Shown piece by piece: positions 1 through 9,164 of a stretch of DNA of 64,000 bases. A model generated the notes under the pieces. That model did no database searches and was not told the DNA's origin. It was given only the letters and a program-made list of their open reading frames with translations. The stretch is from CAWUEX02 sp963921305 (lineage in GTDB: Bacteria; Pseudomonadota; Alphaproteobacteria; Rhodospirillales; Rhodospirillaceae), in NCBI GenBank assembly GCA_963921305.4, contig CAWUEX030000002.1, positions 372,001 to 436,000 of the forward strand, in the 5' to 3' direction. Made by a program: the position numbers and the translations under genes. How positions within the stretch are numbered: the stretch's first letter is position 1; each line of letters opens with the position of its first letter.

Positions 1-135
1 AGCGGGGCATAGGTCAGTCCTCTCGGTATGGAAACAGCACAATCAGGGTCACGCTTTGCTCTACGCCAATGAGAACAAAGCGGCAACATTTATGTTCGCA
101 GATGTGCTGTGCGGATTTAAGGACGGCGCACGGAC

Positions 136-1722
136 TCAGTTATCCCGGAACGCGCCGCGGGCTTCGATGAAGGGCTCGCGCCAGTCGGGAAAGGCCTCGC
201 GGAATTTGGCGTTGCGTTGCCCGTAATACACCAGGGCCTTGCCGGTGCCGCCGGTCCACACGTCGAATTCCGGCGAAGCATACTCACCCCAGAATTCCAT
301 CAGGCGCGCATCGAGTTGCGTGACCACATCGGCGTAGGCGGGATCATCGATCAGGTTGGTGGTCTCGCCGGGATCGTTGGTCATGTCGTACAGCTCATTG
401 GGCGAAGCCAGGAAGCGCTTGGTGTACTTCCATTGCGGCGTTTGGAGGACGCGGGTGGAAATGTACTCGAAAAAGATTTCATCCTCCCACGCCATGTCCT
501 GCCCGCGCAGCAGCGGCGCAAAGCTCTCGCCCGGAGAACCGGCGAGTTCGAGGTCCCCCATGCCGAGGTAATCCAGCACCGTCGGCAGCACGTCGAACTG
601 ATTGACCATGGCGTCTTCGCGCGCACCGGCGGGAATGCGGCCGGGGTGACGGACGATCAGCGGCACCTGCATGTTGGCGTTGTAGCCGGGCTCGGGATCG
701 CCCCAGGAGGAATTGCCCCACATGCCGAGCTGGCCCCAGCTGGAGCCCTGGTCGGCGAGGAAAATCACCAAGGTGTCGTCCGCCAGGCCAAGGTCGTCGA
801 GCGCCTTGAGCACGCGGCCCACACCGTCATCCACGTGAGTCATTTCGGCGGCGATGTTGATCATCGCGGTGGCGTTGTTGAGCGCATCGATGGCCGCCCA
901 GGGATAGGTGCCGCCGGGCACGTCCTCCGGTGCGGGGGCGGTGTTGTTCATCGCCCAGGCGCGCATATAGGGGTGCACCCGGTGTTGCGGCATGGCGGGG
1001 ACGTTGTTTTTGTACTCATCGGCGAAGCGCGACACCGGCGGTTGATTCACCGTGGGCGGCAGGATGTAGGGCCCGTTGTAGGACAGCCATAGGAAAAACG
1101 GCTTGTCAGATTCCTCTGCCGCATAGTGCTCAAGAAAGTCGACCGAGCGGCGCGTCCAGAAATCGGTGAGGTGTTCGTCACGGTCGAGCACGTTGAACAT
1201 CTCGCCGTTGTCGAAGATCCTGGCATCGATGAAGCTGGAGGTGTGGCCGCCGCGAAACGTGGTCCACCATTGAAAGCCAAGCGTCGGTTCCTCGTGCACG
1301 CCAAGGTGATACTTACCCACAAGTCCGGTGTAGTAGCCGGCGTCGGCCAGGGTCTGCGGCCAGTTGCGGAACTCGGCGATGGCGGAGTAGCCCTCGATCG
1401 GCCAGCGCGCCGGCAGGCCGTTGTGCACCCCGTTGGCCGACGGCAGCAGCCCGGTCATCAGTACCGCGCGCGACGGCGAACACACGCCAGAGGTGGCGTA
1501 AGCCTTTTCGAACAGCAGACCCTCGGACGCCAGGCGGTCGATGTTGGGGGTGCGGATGTCCGTGTTGCCGTAGGCGCCCAACAGGTTGGGGCTCTGGTTG
1601 TCGGTCATGATGAGCAGGACGTTTGGACGGCCTTGGGGCCGGTCTGCAGCCTGCGCAGAGCCAAATGCGGCGGCCAGAAGCCAAAGCGCGGCACACAGAT
1701 ACTTCATAAATTGAGAGGTCAT
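136..1722 (-). CDS. Secreted type I sulfatase (arylsulfatase family)
   Basis: Hydrolyses sulfate esters in the periplasm; the substrate cannot be told from sequence. I place the start at the ATG at 1722 (528 aa), just after the upstream stop at 1733; an ATG at 1707 is also possible. A signal peptide (KYLCAALWLLAAAFGSAQA) precedes the mature start. The family signature CSPSR lies near residues 81-85, with Cys81 the residue normally oxidised to formylglycine. Metal-site segments are seen as LLIMTDNQ and LADQG; the second differs from the usual DHG/DNG. No maturation enzyme (FGE or anSME) is in the window. Likely co-transcribed with the upstream methyltransferase-like gene. Family assignment is firm, substrate unknown. 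Confidence 0.9.
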   Translation of the reverse strand: MTSQFMKYLCAALWLLAAAFGSAQAADRPQGRPNVLLIMTDNQSPNLLGAYGNTDIRTPNIDRLASEGLLFEKAYATSGVCSPSRAVLMTGLLPSANGVHNGLPARWPIEGYSAIAEFRNWPQTLADAGYYTGLVGKYHLGVHEEPTLGFQWWTTFRGGHTSSFIDARIFDNGEMFNVLDRDEHLTDFWTRRSVDFLEHYAAEESDKPFFLWLSYNGPYILPPTVNQPPVSRFADEYKNNVPAMPQHRVHPYMRAWAMNNTAPAPEDVPGGTYPWAAIDALNNATAMINIAAEMTHVDDGVGRVLKALDDLGLADDTLVIFLADQGSSWGQLGMWGNSSWGDPEPGYNANMQVPLIVRHPGRIPAGAREDAMVNQFDVLPTVLDYLGMGDLELAGSPGESFAPLLRGQDMAWEDEIFFEYISTRVLQTPQWKYTKRFLASPNELYDMTNDPGETTNLIDDPAYADVVTQLDARLMEFWGEYASPEFDVWTGGTGKALVYYGQRNAKFREAFPDWREPFIEARGAFRDN

Positions 1723-1732
1723 CGCGCGGGGG

Positions 1733-2656
1733 TCAAACGTCTTCCAGGCCGTCGCCGAGGCTGCCCGACTCATCGGTCATCGCCTCGCCCAGCTTGGACT
1801 CGCCCTCTTCGTCCTCATCACCGCTCTCGCCGTTCTCCTCTTCCTCTTCCGGTTCGAGGTGTTCATACAGACGGGTGACGACGGTGTGCTCGATGTCGGT
1901 GCGTTCATGTTTGTCACCGGCGGGGGAGACCAACCATTGCCACTCCAGACTTTGCGCCAGGGTGGCATTGCCGGGCCAGCGCAGACCTGGGATGAGGCTC
2001 TTGCGGCGGACGACGCGGTTGCCGGCGAGCACGAAGCGTTCGGTGTCGGTGATGATGGCGCTGACCCCGTGTGCATTTTCCGCCAGGGCATGCACATGGG
2101 CGTCCATAATTTGCAGAGTCAGTTTGTCCTGGTCGAACTCGGTCATGTAGCGCTCTTCGCCGAGGTAGTCACAGAACGGCGGCGCCAGATGCGTGAGACA
2201 ATTGGCCGAGATAATGAGGTCAGCGTCATTGAGGTGGGGAATACGGGCCGGCGGCGCGGGCACGCCATCGCCCGGATACTCACCTTCCGCCATCATCGCG
2301 AAGATGCCGGTGATGTCGCCGTACAACAGTTTGACGTTGAGGTACTTCTTAGCCTCGGCGCGGACCTGCGGCATGTGGAACATGTCGACCAGATACACGC
2401 GGGTGAAACGGTCAGCCAAGTTGCCAAGCGGCACTTCGAGCAGCAGGCCAGAGCCCAGCACCACGCAAATGTCGTGCTTGGGCGTTGCGCCGGCGGCAGC
2501 GGCGATGAACGATTCGCAACTGTCGATGTGGTCCTGCCAGGCGTGCTGATTGCGCTTGTGCTGAAACTCGAGATTGATCAGGCGGCGCAGGTAGCCGTAT
2601 TTGCGCACCCGTTCCGGCGCGAATGTCGTCCAGTAGCGGAACAGTTCCGCCAACAT
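1733..2656 (-). CDS. SAM-methyltransferase-like protein with acidic C-terminal tail
   Basis: 307 aa. Residues 64-95 look like the first strands of a Rossmann methyltransferase: a glycine loop (VVLGSG, 65-70) and a following acidic residue (YLVDMF, Asp91). The segment LIISANCLTHLAP resembles the post-IV strand region. I do not recognise a substrate family, and a catalytically inactive fold is possible. From about residue 268 the protein ends in a Glu/Asp-rich low-complexity tail (EPEEEEENGESGDEDEEGE), unusual for a bacterial enzyme. It lies downstream of mutL across a tandem-repeat spacer and upstream of the sulfatase on the same strand. Confidence 0.7.
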   Translation of the reverse strand: MLAELFRYWTTFAPERVRKYGYLRRLINLEFQHKRNQHAWQDHIDSCESFIAAAAGATPKHDICVVLGSGLLLEVPLGNLADRFTRVYLVDMFHMPQVRAEAKKYLNVKLLYGDITGIFAMMAEGEYPGDGVPAPPARIPHLNDADLIISANCLTHLAPPFCDYLGEERYMTEFDQDKLTLQIMDAHVHALAENAHGVSAIITDTERFVLAGNRVVRRKSLIPGLRWPGNATLAQSLEWQWLVSPAGDKHERTDIEHTVVTRLYEHLEPEEEEENGESGDEDEEGESKLGEAMTDESGSLGDGLEDV

Positions 2657-2663
2657 ATCTCAC

Positions 2664-2786
2664 CTCTTACCTGCGGCCGAAGAGCTTCCCGTCTTACTCT
2701 ACGACAAGCTCTTCTTATCTGCGACCGAAGAGCTTCACTTTTTACTTTACGACGAGCTCTTCTTATCTGCGACCGAAGAGCTTCTC
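2664..2786. repeat. Three-copy 48-bp tandem repeat derived from the 3' end of mutL
   Basis: The core GCGRCCGAAGAGCTTC occurs at 2673, 2721 and 2769, exactly 48 bp apart. The copy at 2769 is the mutL C-terminus (KLFGRR-stop on the minus strand). The other two lie in the mutL to methyltransferase spacer and each keeps the TAA stop. Two copies form hairpins: AGCTCTTC/GAAGAGCT at 2755-2762/2775-2782 and AAGCTCTTC/GAAGAGCTT at 2706-2714/2727-2735, each with a 12-nt loop carrying the stop codon. The third copy is degenerate in its left arm. No T-run follows, so an ordinary terminator is not evident. Confidence 0.9.
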
Positions 2787-4583
2787 GATATCCGACAGTT
2801 TAAGGGTGACATAGGTCGGTCGTCCATGGTTGCACTGCCCGGCGTGAGGCGTGTGTTCCATGTCGCGCAGCAGGGCGTTCATCTCAGCCCCGCCGAGGCG
2901 GCGGCCGGCGCGGATCGAGCCGTGACAGGCCATGGTGCCGCACACATCGGCCATGCGGTCTTTCAGAGCGAGGGCTTCGCCGAGATCGGCCAGTTCATCG
3001 GCGAGATCGCGGATCAGGCCCTGAACATCGGTTTCACCCAGCAGGGCGGGCACTTCGCGGACAATCACCGAACCGTCGCCGAAGGCCTCAAGCACCAGGC
3101 CGAGCTCCGTCAGTTCTTCGGCCCGGGCGACCAGCGTGCCGGCGGATTTCTCGTCGAGATCGACCACCTCGGGCAGCAACAGAATTTGCCGGGCGATGCC
3201 GTTGGCGTCGAGCATGGCTTTCATGCGCTCATAGACGAGGCGTTCGTGGGCGGCATGCTGATCGACGATCACCAGGCCATCGGTGGTCTGCGCGACAATG
3301 TAAGTTTCGTGCACCTGGGCGCGGGCCACGTCAAGGGGATAGTCGGTCCCGTCTTCACCGGCGCTGTCGTCGACGGTGGCCGCGGTGGGCGCATCGCCAT
3401 CAACCGCATACGCCGCTTGGTCATCGGCCAGTCCAGCGCCGGTGTGTTCTTGTAATGGGGCCTGGGCCTGATGGGCGGCCCGGAACAAACTCGACGACGG
3501 TCGTGCCCCGCCCTGCCCTTCGGGAGTCATGGCTCCTAATGCCGCTTGACTCACCGTGGTCGAAGCCTGATGCCCCGCTTCGGCCAGCGCATGTTTCAGC
3601 GCACCGACGATCAGCCCACGCACCATGCCGGTGTCACGAAAGCGCACCTCCGCTTTGGCGGGATGCACATTGACGTCGACCTCGCGGGCCGGACACTCCA
3701 GAAACAGCGCCACATAGGGATGACGGTTGGACGCCAGGAAATCCTGATAGGCGCCACGGACAGCCCCTTGCAGCAGCCGGTCACGCACCGGGCGGCCATT
3801 GACGAACATGTACTGCGCCATGGCGTTGCCGCGGTTGTAGGTCGGTACACCGGCATAGCCGGTCAGGGTAAACCCGTCGCGGCCAGCCTTCACCGGCACG
3901 GCGTTGGGCACGAAGTCTTTGCCCATGATCGCGCCAAGGCGTTCCAGCCGGGCGTCGAACAGATCCTTACCCTTGGCCTCTGATTGCGCCTCCAGCGACA
4001 GCCGCGTGCGGCCATCGGCCGTCAGCGTAAACGCGACATCAGGGTGCGCCATGGCGAGGCGCTCCAGCGTATCGACCGCGTGATTGAGTTCGGTCCGCGG
4101 CGACTTGAGAAACTTCAGCCGCGCCGGCGTGGCATAGAACAGATCGCGCACCTCGACCCGGGTGCCGCGCGGATGCGGTGCGGGCACCGGCCCTTCGCGG
4201 CGTCCCGCCTCGACGCGGATATACCAGGCGCTGGTGCCGTCGGGCGTGCGGCTGGTGATGGTGAGGCGGGCAACGGCACCAATGGAGGGCAACGCCTCGC
4301 CGCGGAAGCCAAAGAAGCCGATATCGGTGAGGTCATCGTCGGGCAGTTTCGACGTCGCGTGACGTTCAACCGCGAGACCCAGTTCCCGGTCGGACATGCC
4401 GGCGCCGTCGTCGGACACGACAATCAGCGAACGGCCGCCGTCGTTCATCGTCACGTCGATGTGACGCGCCCCGGCGTCGAGCGCGTTTTCAACCAGCTCT
4501 TTAACAACGGAGGCTGGCCGTTCGACCACTTCCCCGGCAGCGATTTGATTGACCAGATTGGGTGGCAGAATGCGCAGGCTCAT
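2763..4583 (-). CDS. mutL: DNA mismatch repair protein MutL
   Basis: 606 aa. Couples MutS mismatch recognition to strand incision. The GHKL ATPase motifs are present in order: [16 protein letters not shown] and [11 protein letters not shown]. The C-terminal domain has the endonuclease metal motif DQHA-x2-E-x4-E starting at Asp441, plus the ACHGSIRAG and CNHGRPT elements, so this is a nicking MutL, as expected in bacteria without MutH. The ATG at 4583 begins the conserved [24 protein letters not shown] N-terminus; longer upstream reading is pgi overlap. The start overlaps the pgi stop by 4 nt, indicating translational coupling. The C-terminus forms one unit of the 48-bp repeat. Confidence 0.97.
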   Translation of the reverse strand: MSLRILPPNLVNQIAAGEVVERPASVVKELVENALDAGARHIDVTMNDGGRSLIVVSDDGAGMSDRELGLAVERHATSKLPDDDLTDIGFFGFRGEALPSIGAVARLTITSRTPDGTSAWYIRVEAGRREGPVPAPHPRGTRVEVRDLFYATPARLKFLKSPRTELNHAVDTLERLAMAHPDVAFTLTADGRTRLSLEAQSEAKGKDLFDARLERLGAIMGKDFVPNAVPVKAGRDGFTLTGYAGVPTYNRGNAMAQYMFVNGRPVRDRLLQGAVRGAYQDFLASNRHPYVALFLECPAREVDVNVHPAKAEVRFRDTGMVRGLIVGALKHALAEAGHQASTTVSQAALGAMTPEGQGGARPSSSLFRAAHQAQAPLQEHTGAGLADDQAAYAVDGDAPTAATVDDSAGEDGTDYPLDVARAQVHETYIVAQTTDGLVIVDQHAAHERLVYERMKAMLDANGIARQILLLPEVVDLDEKSAGTLVARAEELTELGLVLEAFGDGSVIVREVPALLGETDVQGLIRDLADELADLGEALALKDRMADVCGTMACHGSIRAGRRLGGAEMNALLRDMEHTPHAGQCNHGRPTYVTLKLSDIEKLFGRR

Positions 4584-6253
4584 GGCCGCGTTTTCTTCCT
4601 GCGGCCGCGATAGGCGGTCAAGAGCGCCATCGTCGAGGAGTCGCGCCCAGTGCCGGCTGGGTTGAGGTTGGTCAGCGTGGGACTGGTCTGATTCGCTGGC
4701 GCCGTCAGCTGCGGCAGCAACGTCTTCGCCAGTGTTTTGCCCAGCTCCACCCCCCACTGATCGAAGGAGTTGAGGCCCCATAGTGTCCCTTCCACGAACG
4801 TCTTATGTTCGTACAACGCGATAAGAGCGCCGATGGTTTCGGGGGTCAACGAGTCCAACAGCACCGTGGTGCTGGGCCGGCCGCCGGGACAGGCCTTGTG
4901 GAGGGCAAGGTTTTCGGCTGAATCCCGGGTGACTCCGCCCGGTGAGAGCCCCCGCATCAAGGCTTCGGACTGGGCCAAACAATTTGCAAAAATGTGATCG
5001 CGGTCGACGCCGTCCTGCCCGTCTAACGCGATAATAAAATCCACCGGAACAACCGTTGGTGACTGGTGAATCATTTGCAGAAAAGAGTGCTGACTTTCCG
5101 GCCCGGACCCGCCAAGGATGAGCGGCGCGGTGTCATAGGTTACCGCTGCGCCATCGGCGCGCACGCCTTTGCCAATGCTCTCCATGATCAACTGCTGGAG
5201 ATGACCGGGCAGCACGCGCAGGCGGTGGTCATAGGGCAGAACGGCCAACGCCGGGCTGCCCAGGAAGTTCCGGTTCCAAATGGTGGTCAGTGCCATCAGC
5301 ACTGGCAGGTTTTCCGCCAACGGCGCGGTTTCGAAATGGCGGTCCATACCGTGTGCGCCATCGAGCAACCGGTCGAACACCTCCGGCCCGCAGCTGAGCG
5401 CGATGGACAGGCCAATAGAGGACCACAGGGAATAACGGCCGCCGACCCAGTCCCACATCGGGAAGACGTTCTGGGCATCGATTCCGAAATCAGCCGCTGC
5501 CGCGGCATTTGCGGTGACGGCGGCCATATGATCCTGAACCGCCGCCTCCCCCAACGCAGCGGTGAGCCACGCGCGCGCGGCGCGGGCATTGGTCATGGTT
5601 TCGGCGGTGGAAAAACTCTTTGAGCAAACAATAAATAAGGTGCTGTCGGGATTGGCTCCGGCCAGGACATCATTCAGCGCCACCGCATCCGGTGTGGCGA
5701 CAAAGTCGATATCAAGACCCCGTTGAATGTGATCGGCGAGCGCGGTCACGGCGCACCGTGGTCCAAGATCGGACCCGCCAATGCCGATGTTGACGACCCG
5801 CTCAAACGGCAGACCGGTGCGCCCGGTGCGTTTGCCCGACAGGACATCGTTGGCAAAGGCGGTGACTTTGCCGCGGGTTTGTTTGATGGCCGCAGTGACG
5901 TCCTCACCGTGCGCCGTGTACGCCCGATCACTCGGATCGCGCAAAGCAACGTGCAGCGCCGCCCGCTCCTCGGTGGCGTTGATGGCTTCGCCGGCAAACA
6001 TCGCCGCGCGGGCGCCGTCGATGTTCATCTCATCGGCAAGCGCGAGCAACAGGTCCAGGGTTTCGGATGTCAGGCGCTGTTTTGAGAGATCGGCGGTGAT
6101 CCCTGCGGCGGCAAAGGAAAAGTCAGCGGCACGATGGGGGCTCTCATCGAACAACGACAGCAGAGGCACATCGCGCATAGCGTCGCGATGGCGCCCGAGC
6201 GCCTGCCAGGCGGACGTGGCAGCGGGATCGGTTACGGATCCAGTTAGAGGCAT
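4580..6253 (-). CDS. pgi: Glucose-6-phosphate isomerase
   Basis: 557 aa from the ATG at 6253; cytosolic, interconverting glucose-6-phosphate and fructose-6-phosphate. Family motifs are clear: [10 protein letters not shown] near the phosphate site, the signature [17 protein letters not shown], and the active-site residues in LIMESIGKG (Glu), [11 protein letters not shown] (His) and [10 protein letters not shown] (Lys). An in-frame extension to 6289 exists, but the MPLTGS start gives the normal length. It overlaps mutL by 4 nt downstream and lies 60 nt beyond the M16 pair on the same strand. Confidence 0.95.
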   Translation of the reverse strand: MPLTGSVTDPAATSAWQALGRHRDAMRDVPLLSLFDESPHRAADFSFAAAGITADLSKQRLTSETLDLLLALADEMNIDGARAAMFAGEAINATEERAALHVALRDPSDRAYTAHGEDVTAAIKQTRGKVTAFANDVLSGKRTGRTGLPFERVVNIGIGGSDLGPRCAVTALADHIQRGLDIDFVATPDAVALNDVLAGANPDSTLFIVCSKSFSTAETMTNARAARAWLTAALGEAAVQDHMAAVTANAAAAADFGIDAQNVFPMWDWVGGRYSLWSSIGLSIALSCGPEVFDRLLDGAHGMDRHFETAPLAENLPVLMALTTIWNRNFLGSPALAVLPYDHRLRVLPGHLQQLIMESIGKGVRADGAAVTYDTAPLILGGSGPESQHSFLQMIHQSPTVVPVDFIIALDGQDGVDRDHIFANCLAQSEALMRGLSPGGVTRDSAENLALHKACPGGRPSTTVLLDSLTPETIGALIALYEHKTFVEGTLWGLNSFDQWGVELGKTLAKTLLPQLTAPANQTSPTLTNLNPAGTGRDSSTMALLTAYRGRRKKTRP

Positions 6254-6314
6254 GGCGGTGTTTGGACAGACGACAACATCACGCCGCACACTCTAGCAGT
6301 GCGGCCGGGACCCG

Positions 6315-7652
6315 TCAGCCGTCACCACCCGCCGTCGCCGTCACCCCATCCGGCTGGCCGACGACGACAACGCTCAGCGCCTCGGGATCATAGAGCTCAG
6401 CCGCGACCCGGCGGACATCTTCCAATGTGACGGCCTCAATGAAGTCATTGCGGCGGTCGAGAAAATCGAGACCCAAGTCATCACGCTGGACCGCGACCAA
6501 GATCTGCGCCACCCGGCCCGTGGACGTGAACCGCAGCGGCCAGGATCCGGTCATATACAGCTTGGCGTCTTCGACCTCCTGAGCCGTCGGGCCATGGGCC
6601 TGGAACTTGCGCCACTCCTCCTGGATGACCGAGATGCTCTCGGCCACGGCGTCGTTGCGGGTGCCGACGGAGGCCAGGATCAACGGACCCGATTCAAAGG
6701 GCACGAGATTGGTGCCGACGCCGTAGGCCAGGCCGCGCTTCTCGCGCACTTCGTCCATCAGACGTGAGGCGAAAGACCCGCCGCCGAGAATGTAATCGGC
6801 AATCAGCGCGGCGTACCAGTCCGGGTCGGTGCGCAGCAAACCGGGCTGGGCCATGTAAACGGTGCTTTGCGGCACGGCCTTATCGACGATGACGGTTCCG
6901 GCGTGCACGACTTCGGTGTCAGGCACCTTCCAATCAGTCGGCACGGTATCGGGCAAATGCCCAAACACTTGATCGAGGCGCTGGCGCAACTGGCGCGGCG
7001 TGATGTCACCGGAGACGCCGATGATCAATCGGTCCTTGGCGAAGCGCGCGGCGGCATAGGACGCCAGGTCATCGCCGGTGATGGCCTGGATCGTCTCGGG
7101 CGTGCCCTCCGTCGGGCGGCCATAGGGATGGTCGGGGAAGATGCTCTCGAACAGAGTTTTGGACGCCACCGAGCCCGGATTTTCTGCGGCGCGGGCCAGG
7201 CTGACCAATATTTGCCGGCGGATACGCTCGACTGGTTCTTCATCGAACCGCGGTTCCGTCAGCGCGAGGGTCAGCAAGTCGAAAGCTTCGTCGGCGTTGG
7301 CGGTAATGGTGGTCAACGATCCAGAGAATGAGTCACGGCTCGAGTCAAAGCCGAGCCGGATGGCCAGATCGGCCAGCTTGCTTTGAAAAGCGAGCGAGTC
7401 GAGATCGCCCGCACCCTCATCGAGCAACCCCGACACCATGTAGGACAAGCCCAACTTATCTTCCGGGTCGATCGCCGCCCCGCCACGGAAACTAAAGTTC
7501 ACAGCTATAATGGGATTGGTGTGGTCTTCTGCCAGATACGCGGTAATGCCGCTGCGGGTTTTGACCTCCTGAACCTCAATGGCATGCGCCAGGGGCGAGA
7601 TCGACAAAACGGCGGCGCAGATGACGCCGAGAAGTTTCAACATGCGGGGCAT
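6315..7652 (-). CDS. M16-family zinc peptidase homologue, non-catalytic subunit
   Basis: 445 aa with an N-terminal signal peptide (LLGVICAAVLSISPLAHA), so periplasmic. The fold is M16 (YIMxGGxSFASRLMDEVREKRGLAYGVG-like C-half), but the HxxEH zinc motif is absent; the equivalent region reads LGLSYMVSGLLDEG. By analogy with two-subunit M16 proteases it should be the substrate-binding partner of the catalytic subunit encoded just upstream. Start ATG at 7652 follows GGAAGGAG and shares one base with the upstream stop (TGATG). Confidence 0.9.
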   Translation of the reverse strand: MPRMLKLLGVICAAVLSISPLAHAIEVQEVKTRSGITAYLAEDHTNPIIAVNFSFRGGAAIDPEDKLGLSYMVSGLLDEGAGDLDSLAFQSKLADLAIRLGFDSSRDSFSGSLTTITANADEAFDLLTLALTEPRFDEEPVERIRRQILVSLARAAENPGSVASKTLFESIFPDHPYGRPTEGTPETIQAITGDDLASYAAARFAKDRLIIGVSGDITPRQLRQRLDQVFGHLPDTVPTDWKVPDTEVVHAGTVIVDKAVPQSTVYMAQPGLLRTDPDWYAALIADYILGGGSFASRLMDEVREKRGLAYGVGTNLVPFESGPLILASVGTRNDAVAESISVIQEEWRKFQAHGPTAQEVEDAKLYMTGSWPLRFTSTGRVAQILVAVQRDDLGLDFLDRRNDFIEAVTLEDVRRVAAELYDPEALSVVVVGQPDGVTATAGGDG

Positions 7653-9001
7653 CAGACGTCTCCTTCCGGCAGCAGCACACCGGTGCCGTTCGGCGCGTCA
7701 GTCAACAACGCCCGCGCGGCGGCGTTCACTTGATCCACGGTGACATCGGCCACACGGTCCGGCCAAGCCTCGATTTCCTCCAGCGTCAGACCGACCGCCA
7801 GCAAAGCGCCGACGGTGCGCGCGGCGGTGGTGGGAGAATCCTTGGCGTAAATGACTTCCGCGCGCAGACGTGTTTTGGCGCGCTCGACGTCGTCTTCGGA
7901 CAAGCCTTCGGCGATCACCGCGGCGAGTTCAGCGTCTATAGCCGCTTCGAGATCAGCCACGTCCACACCCGGACTGGGCGACACAAACAATCCGAAGCGG
8001 CCCCAGCTGACGGCATCGTCGAAGTAAAACGATCCGGCGGACGCGGCGATGCCCTGATCCACCACCAGAGACTGGTACAGGCGGCTGGTCGAGCCGCCGC
8101 CGAGAATCTCGCTGAACACTTGCAGCGCGTAAGTATCTTCGATGTCGCCGACGTTGACGCTGGGGGCGATGTAGGTGCGGCTCCAGCGCGGCTGGAACAC
8201 CCGCGGGTCTTCCATGGTCACCCTGACCTCCGCCGCGGCGGGCAGGAAGGTGGAGCGCTCGCGCGAGGTGACGGAGTCGACCGGCTCGATCTTGCCGTAG
8301 GTCTGCTCGGCCAGAGGCTTCAGCTCCTTCGCGGTGATGTCTCCGGCGACGACCAGGATGGCGTTCTTAGGGGCATACCAGCGGTTATAAAAGTCAAACG
8401 CGTCTTCGCGATTGAGCGCTTCGATTTCTTCCATCCAACCAATGATGGGCGTGCCGTAGCGGTTGGTCACCCACAGAGCAGCCTCAAGGCGTTCGCTGAG
8501 CATGGACGCCGGGCGGCTGTCGACGCGCATGCGCCGCTCTTCGATGACCACGTCGCGCTCGACGCGCACGTCTTCCTCACTGAGGATGAGATTGCGCATG
8601 CGGTCCGCTTCCATCGCCATCATGGTCGGTAAACGGTCCACCGGGATGTTCTGGAAGTAGGCGGTGTAGTCGAAAGACGTAAAGGCGTTCTGCTGGCCGC
8701 CGTTGCGGGCGACGAGATCGGTGATTTCGCCGGCGGGATAGGACGGCGTGCCCTTGAACATCAGGTGTTCAAGAAAATGGGCAATGCCGGCCTTGCCCGG
8801 CTGCTCGTCCGCCGAACCGACGGTGTACCAGATCATGTGGCTGACAATGGGTGCGCGGTGGTTGGGAATCACCACCACCTGCATGCCGTTGCCGAGGGTG
8901 AAGCTCTCGGCGCCGAAGACCTCAGCGCGGGCTGCGGCGGAGACGGCCGCAAAAGACAGACAGGCCGCCGCGAGGGCCGAGAAAAAACCGTATGGACGCA
9001 T
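7652..9001 (-). CDS. M16-family zinc metallopeptidase, catalytic subunit
   Basis: 449 aa from the ATG at 9001, which follows a good GAAGGA ribosome site and opens a signal peptide (FFSALAAACLSFAAVSAAARA). The inverted zinc motif HFLEH lies at residues 75-79, with the distal Glu expected in the VERDVVIEERRMR segment. Likely a periplasmic peptidase acting as a heterodimer with the downstream HxxEH-less paralogue, to which it is coupled by a 1-nt overlap. The pair sits between bamF-lspA and pgi-mutL, its usual place in related genomes, although here separated from bamF by three inserted genes. Confidence 0.93.
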   Translation of the reverse strand: MRPYGFFSALAAACLSFAAVSAAARAEVFGAESFTLGNGMQVVVIPNHRAPIVSHMIWYTVGSADEQPGKAGIAHFLEHLMFKGTPSYPAGEITDLVARNGGQQNAFTSFDYTAYFQNIPVDRLPTMMAMEADRMRNLILSEEDVRVERDVVIEERRMRVDSRPASMLSERLEAALWVTNRYGTPIIGWMEEIEALNREDAFDFYNRWYAPKNAILVVAGDITAKELKPLAEQTYGKIEPVDSVTSRERSTFLPAAAEVRVTMEDPRVFQPRWSRTYIAPSVNVGDIEDTYALQVFSEILGGGSTSRLYQSLVVDQGIAASAGSFYFDDAVSWGRFGLFVSPSPGVDVADLEAAIDAELAAVIAEGLSEDDVERAKTRLRAEVIYAKDSPTTAARTVGALLAVGLTLEEIEAWPDRVADVTVDQVNAAARALLTDAPNGTGVLLPEGDV

Positions 9002-9164
9002 GGGTTTTCCTTCATTGGGAGCGGGCGTATGGATGTCTATTTGGACCTCAGAACCGGCGGGGTCAACTGCGCGCAGCGGCTGGGCGTGCAAGAACGGCTT
9101 CAGGCGTTCACTTTGCCTCACACCCTGTGTAGGGTCTGGCCCGGTGCAAAGGACGGGGCAAAGA

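Noticed and set aside
8748..9164. N-terminal extension of the membrane/esterase fusion
   Set aside because: Overlaps the start and signal peptide of the M16 gene; translated part is not protein-like and the ATG at 9165 starts a credible membrane domain.
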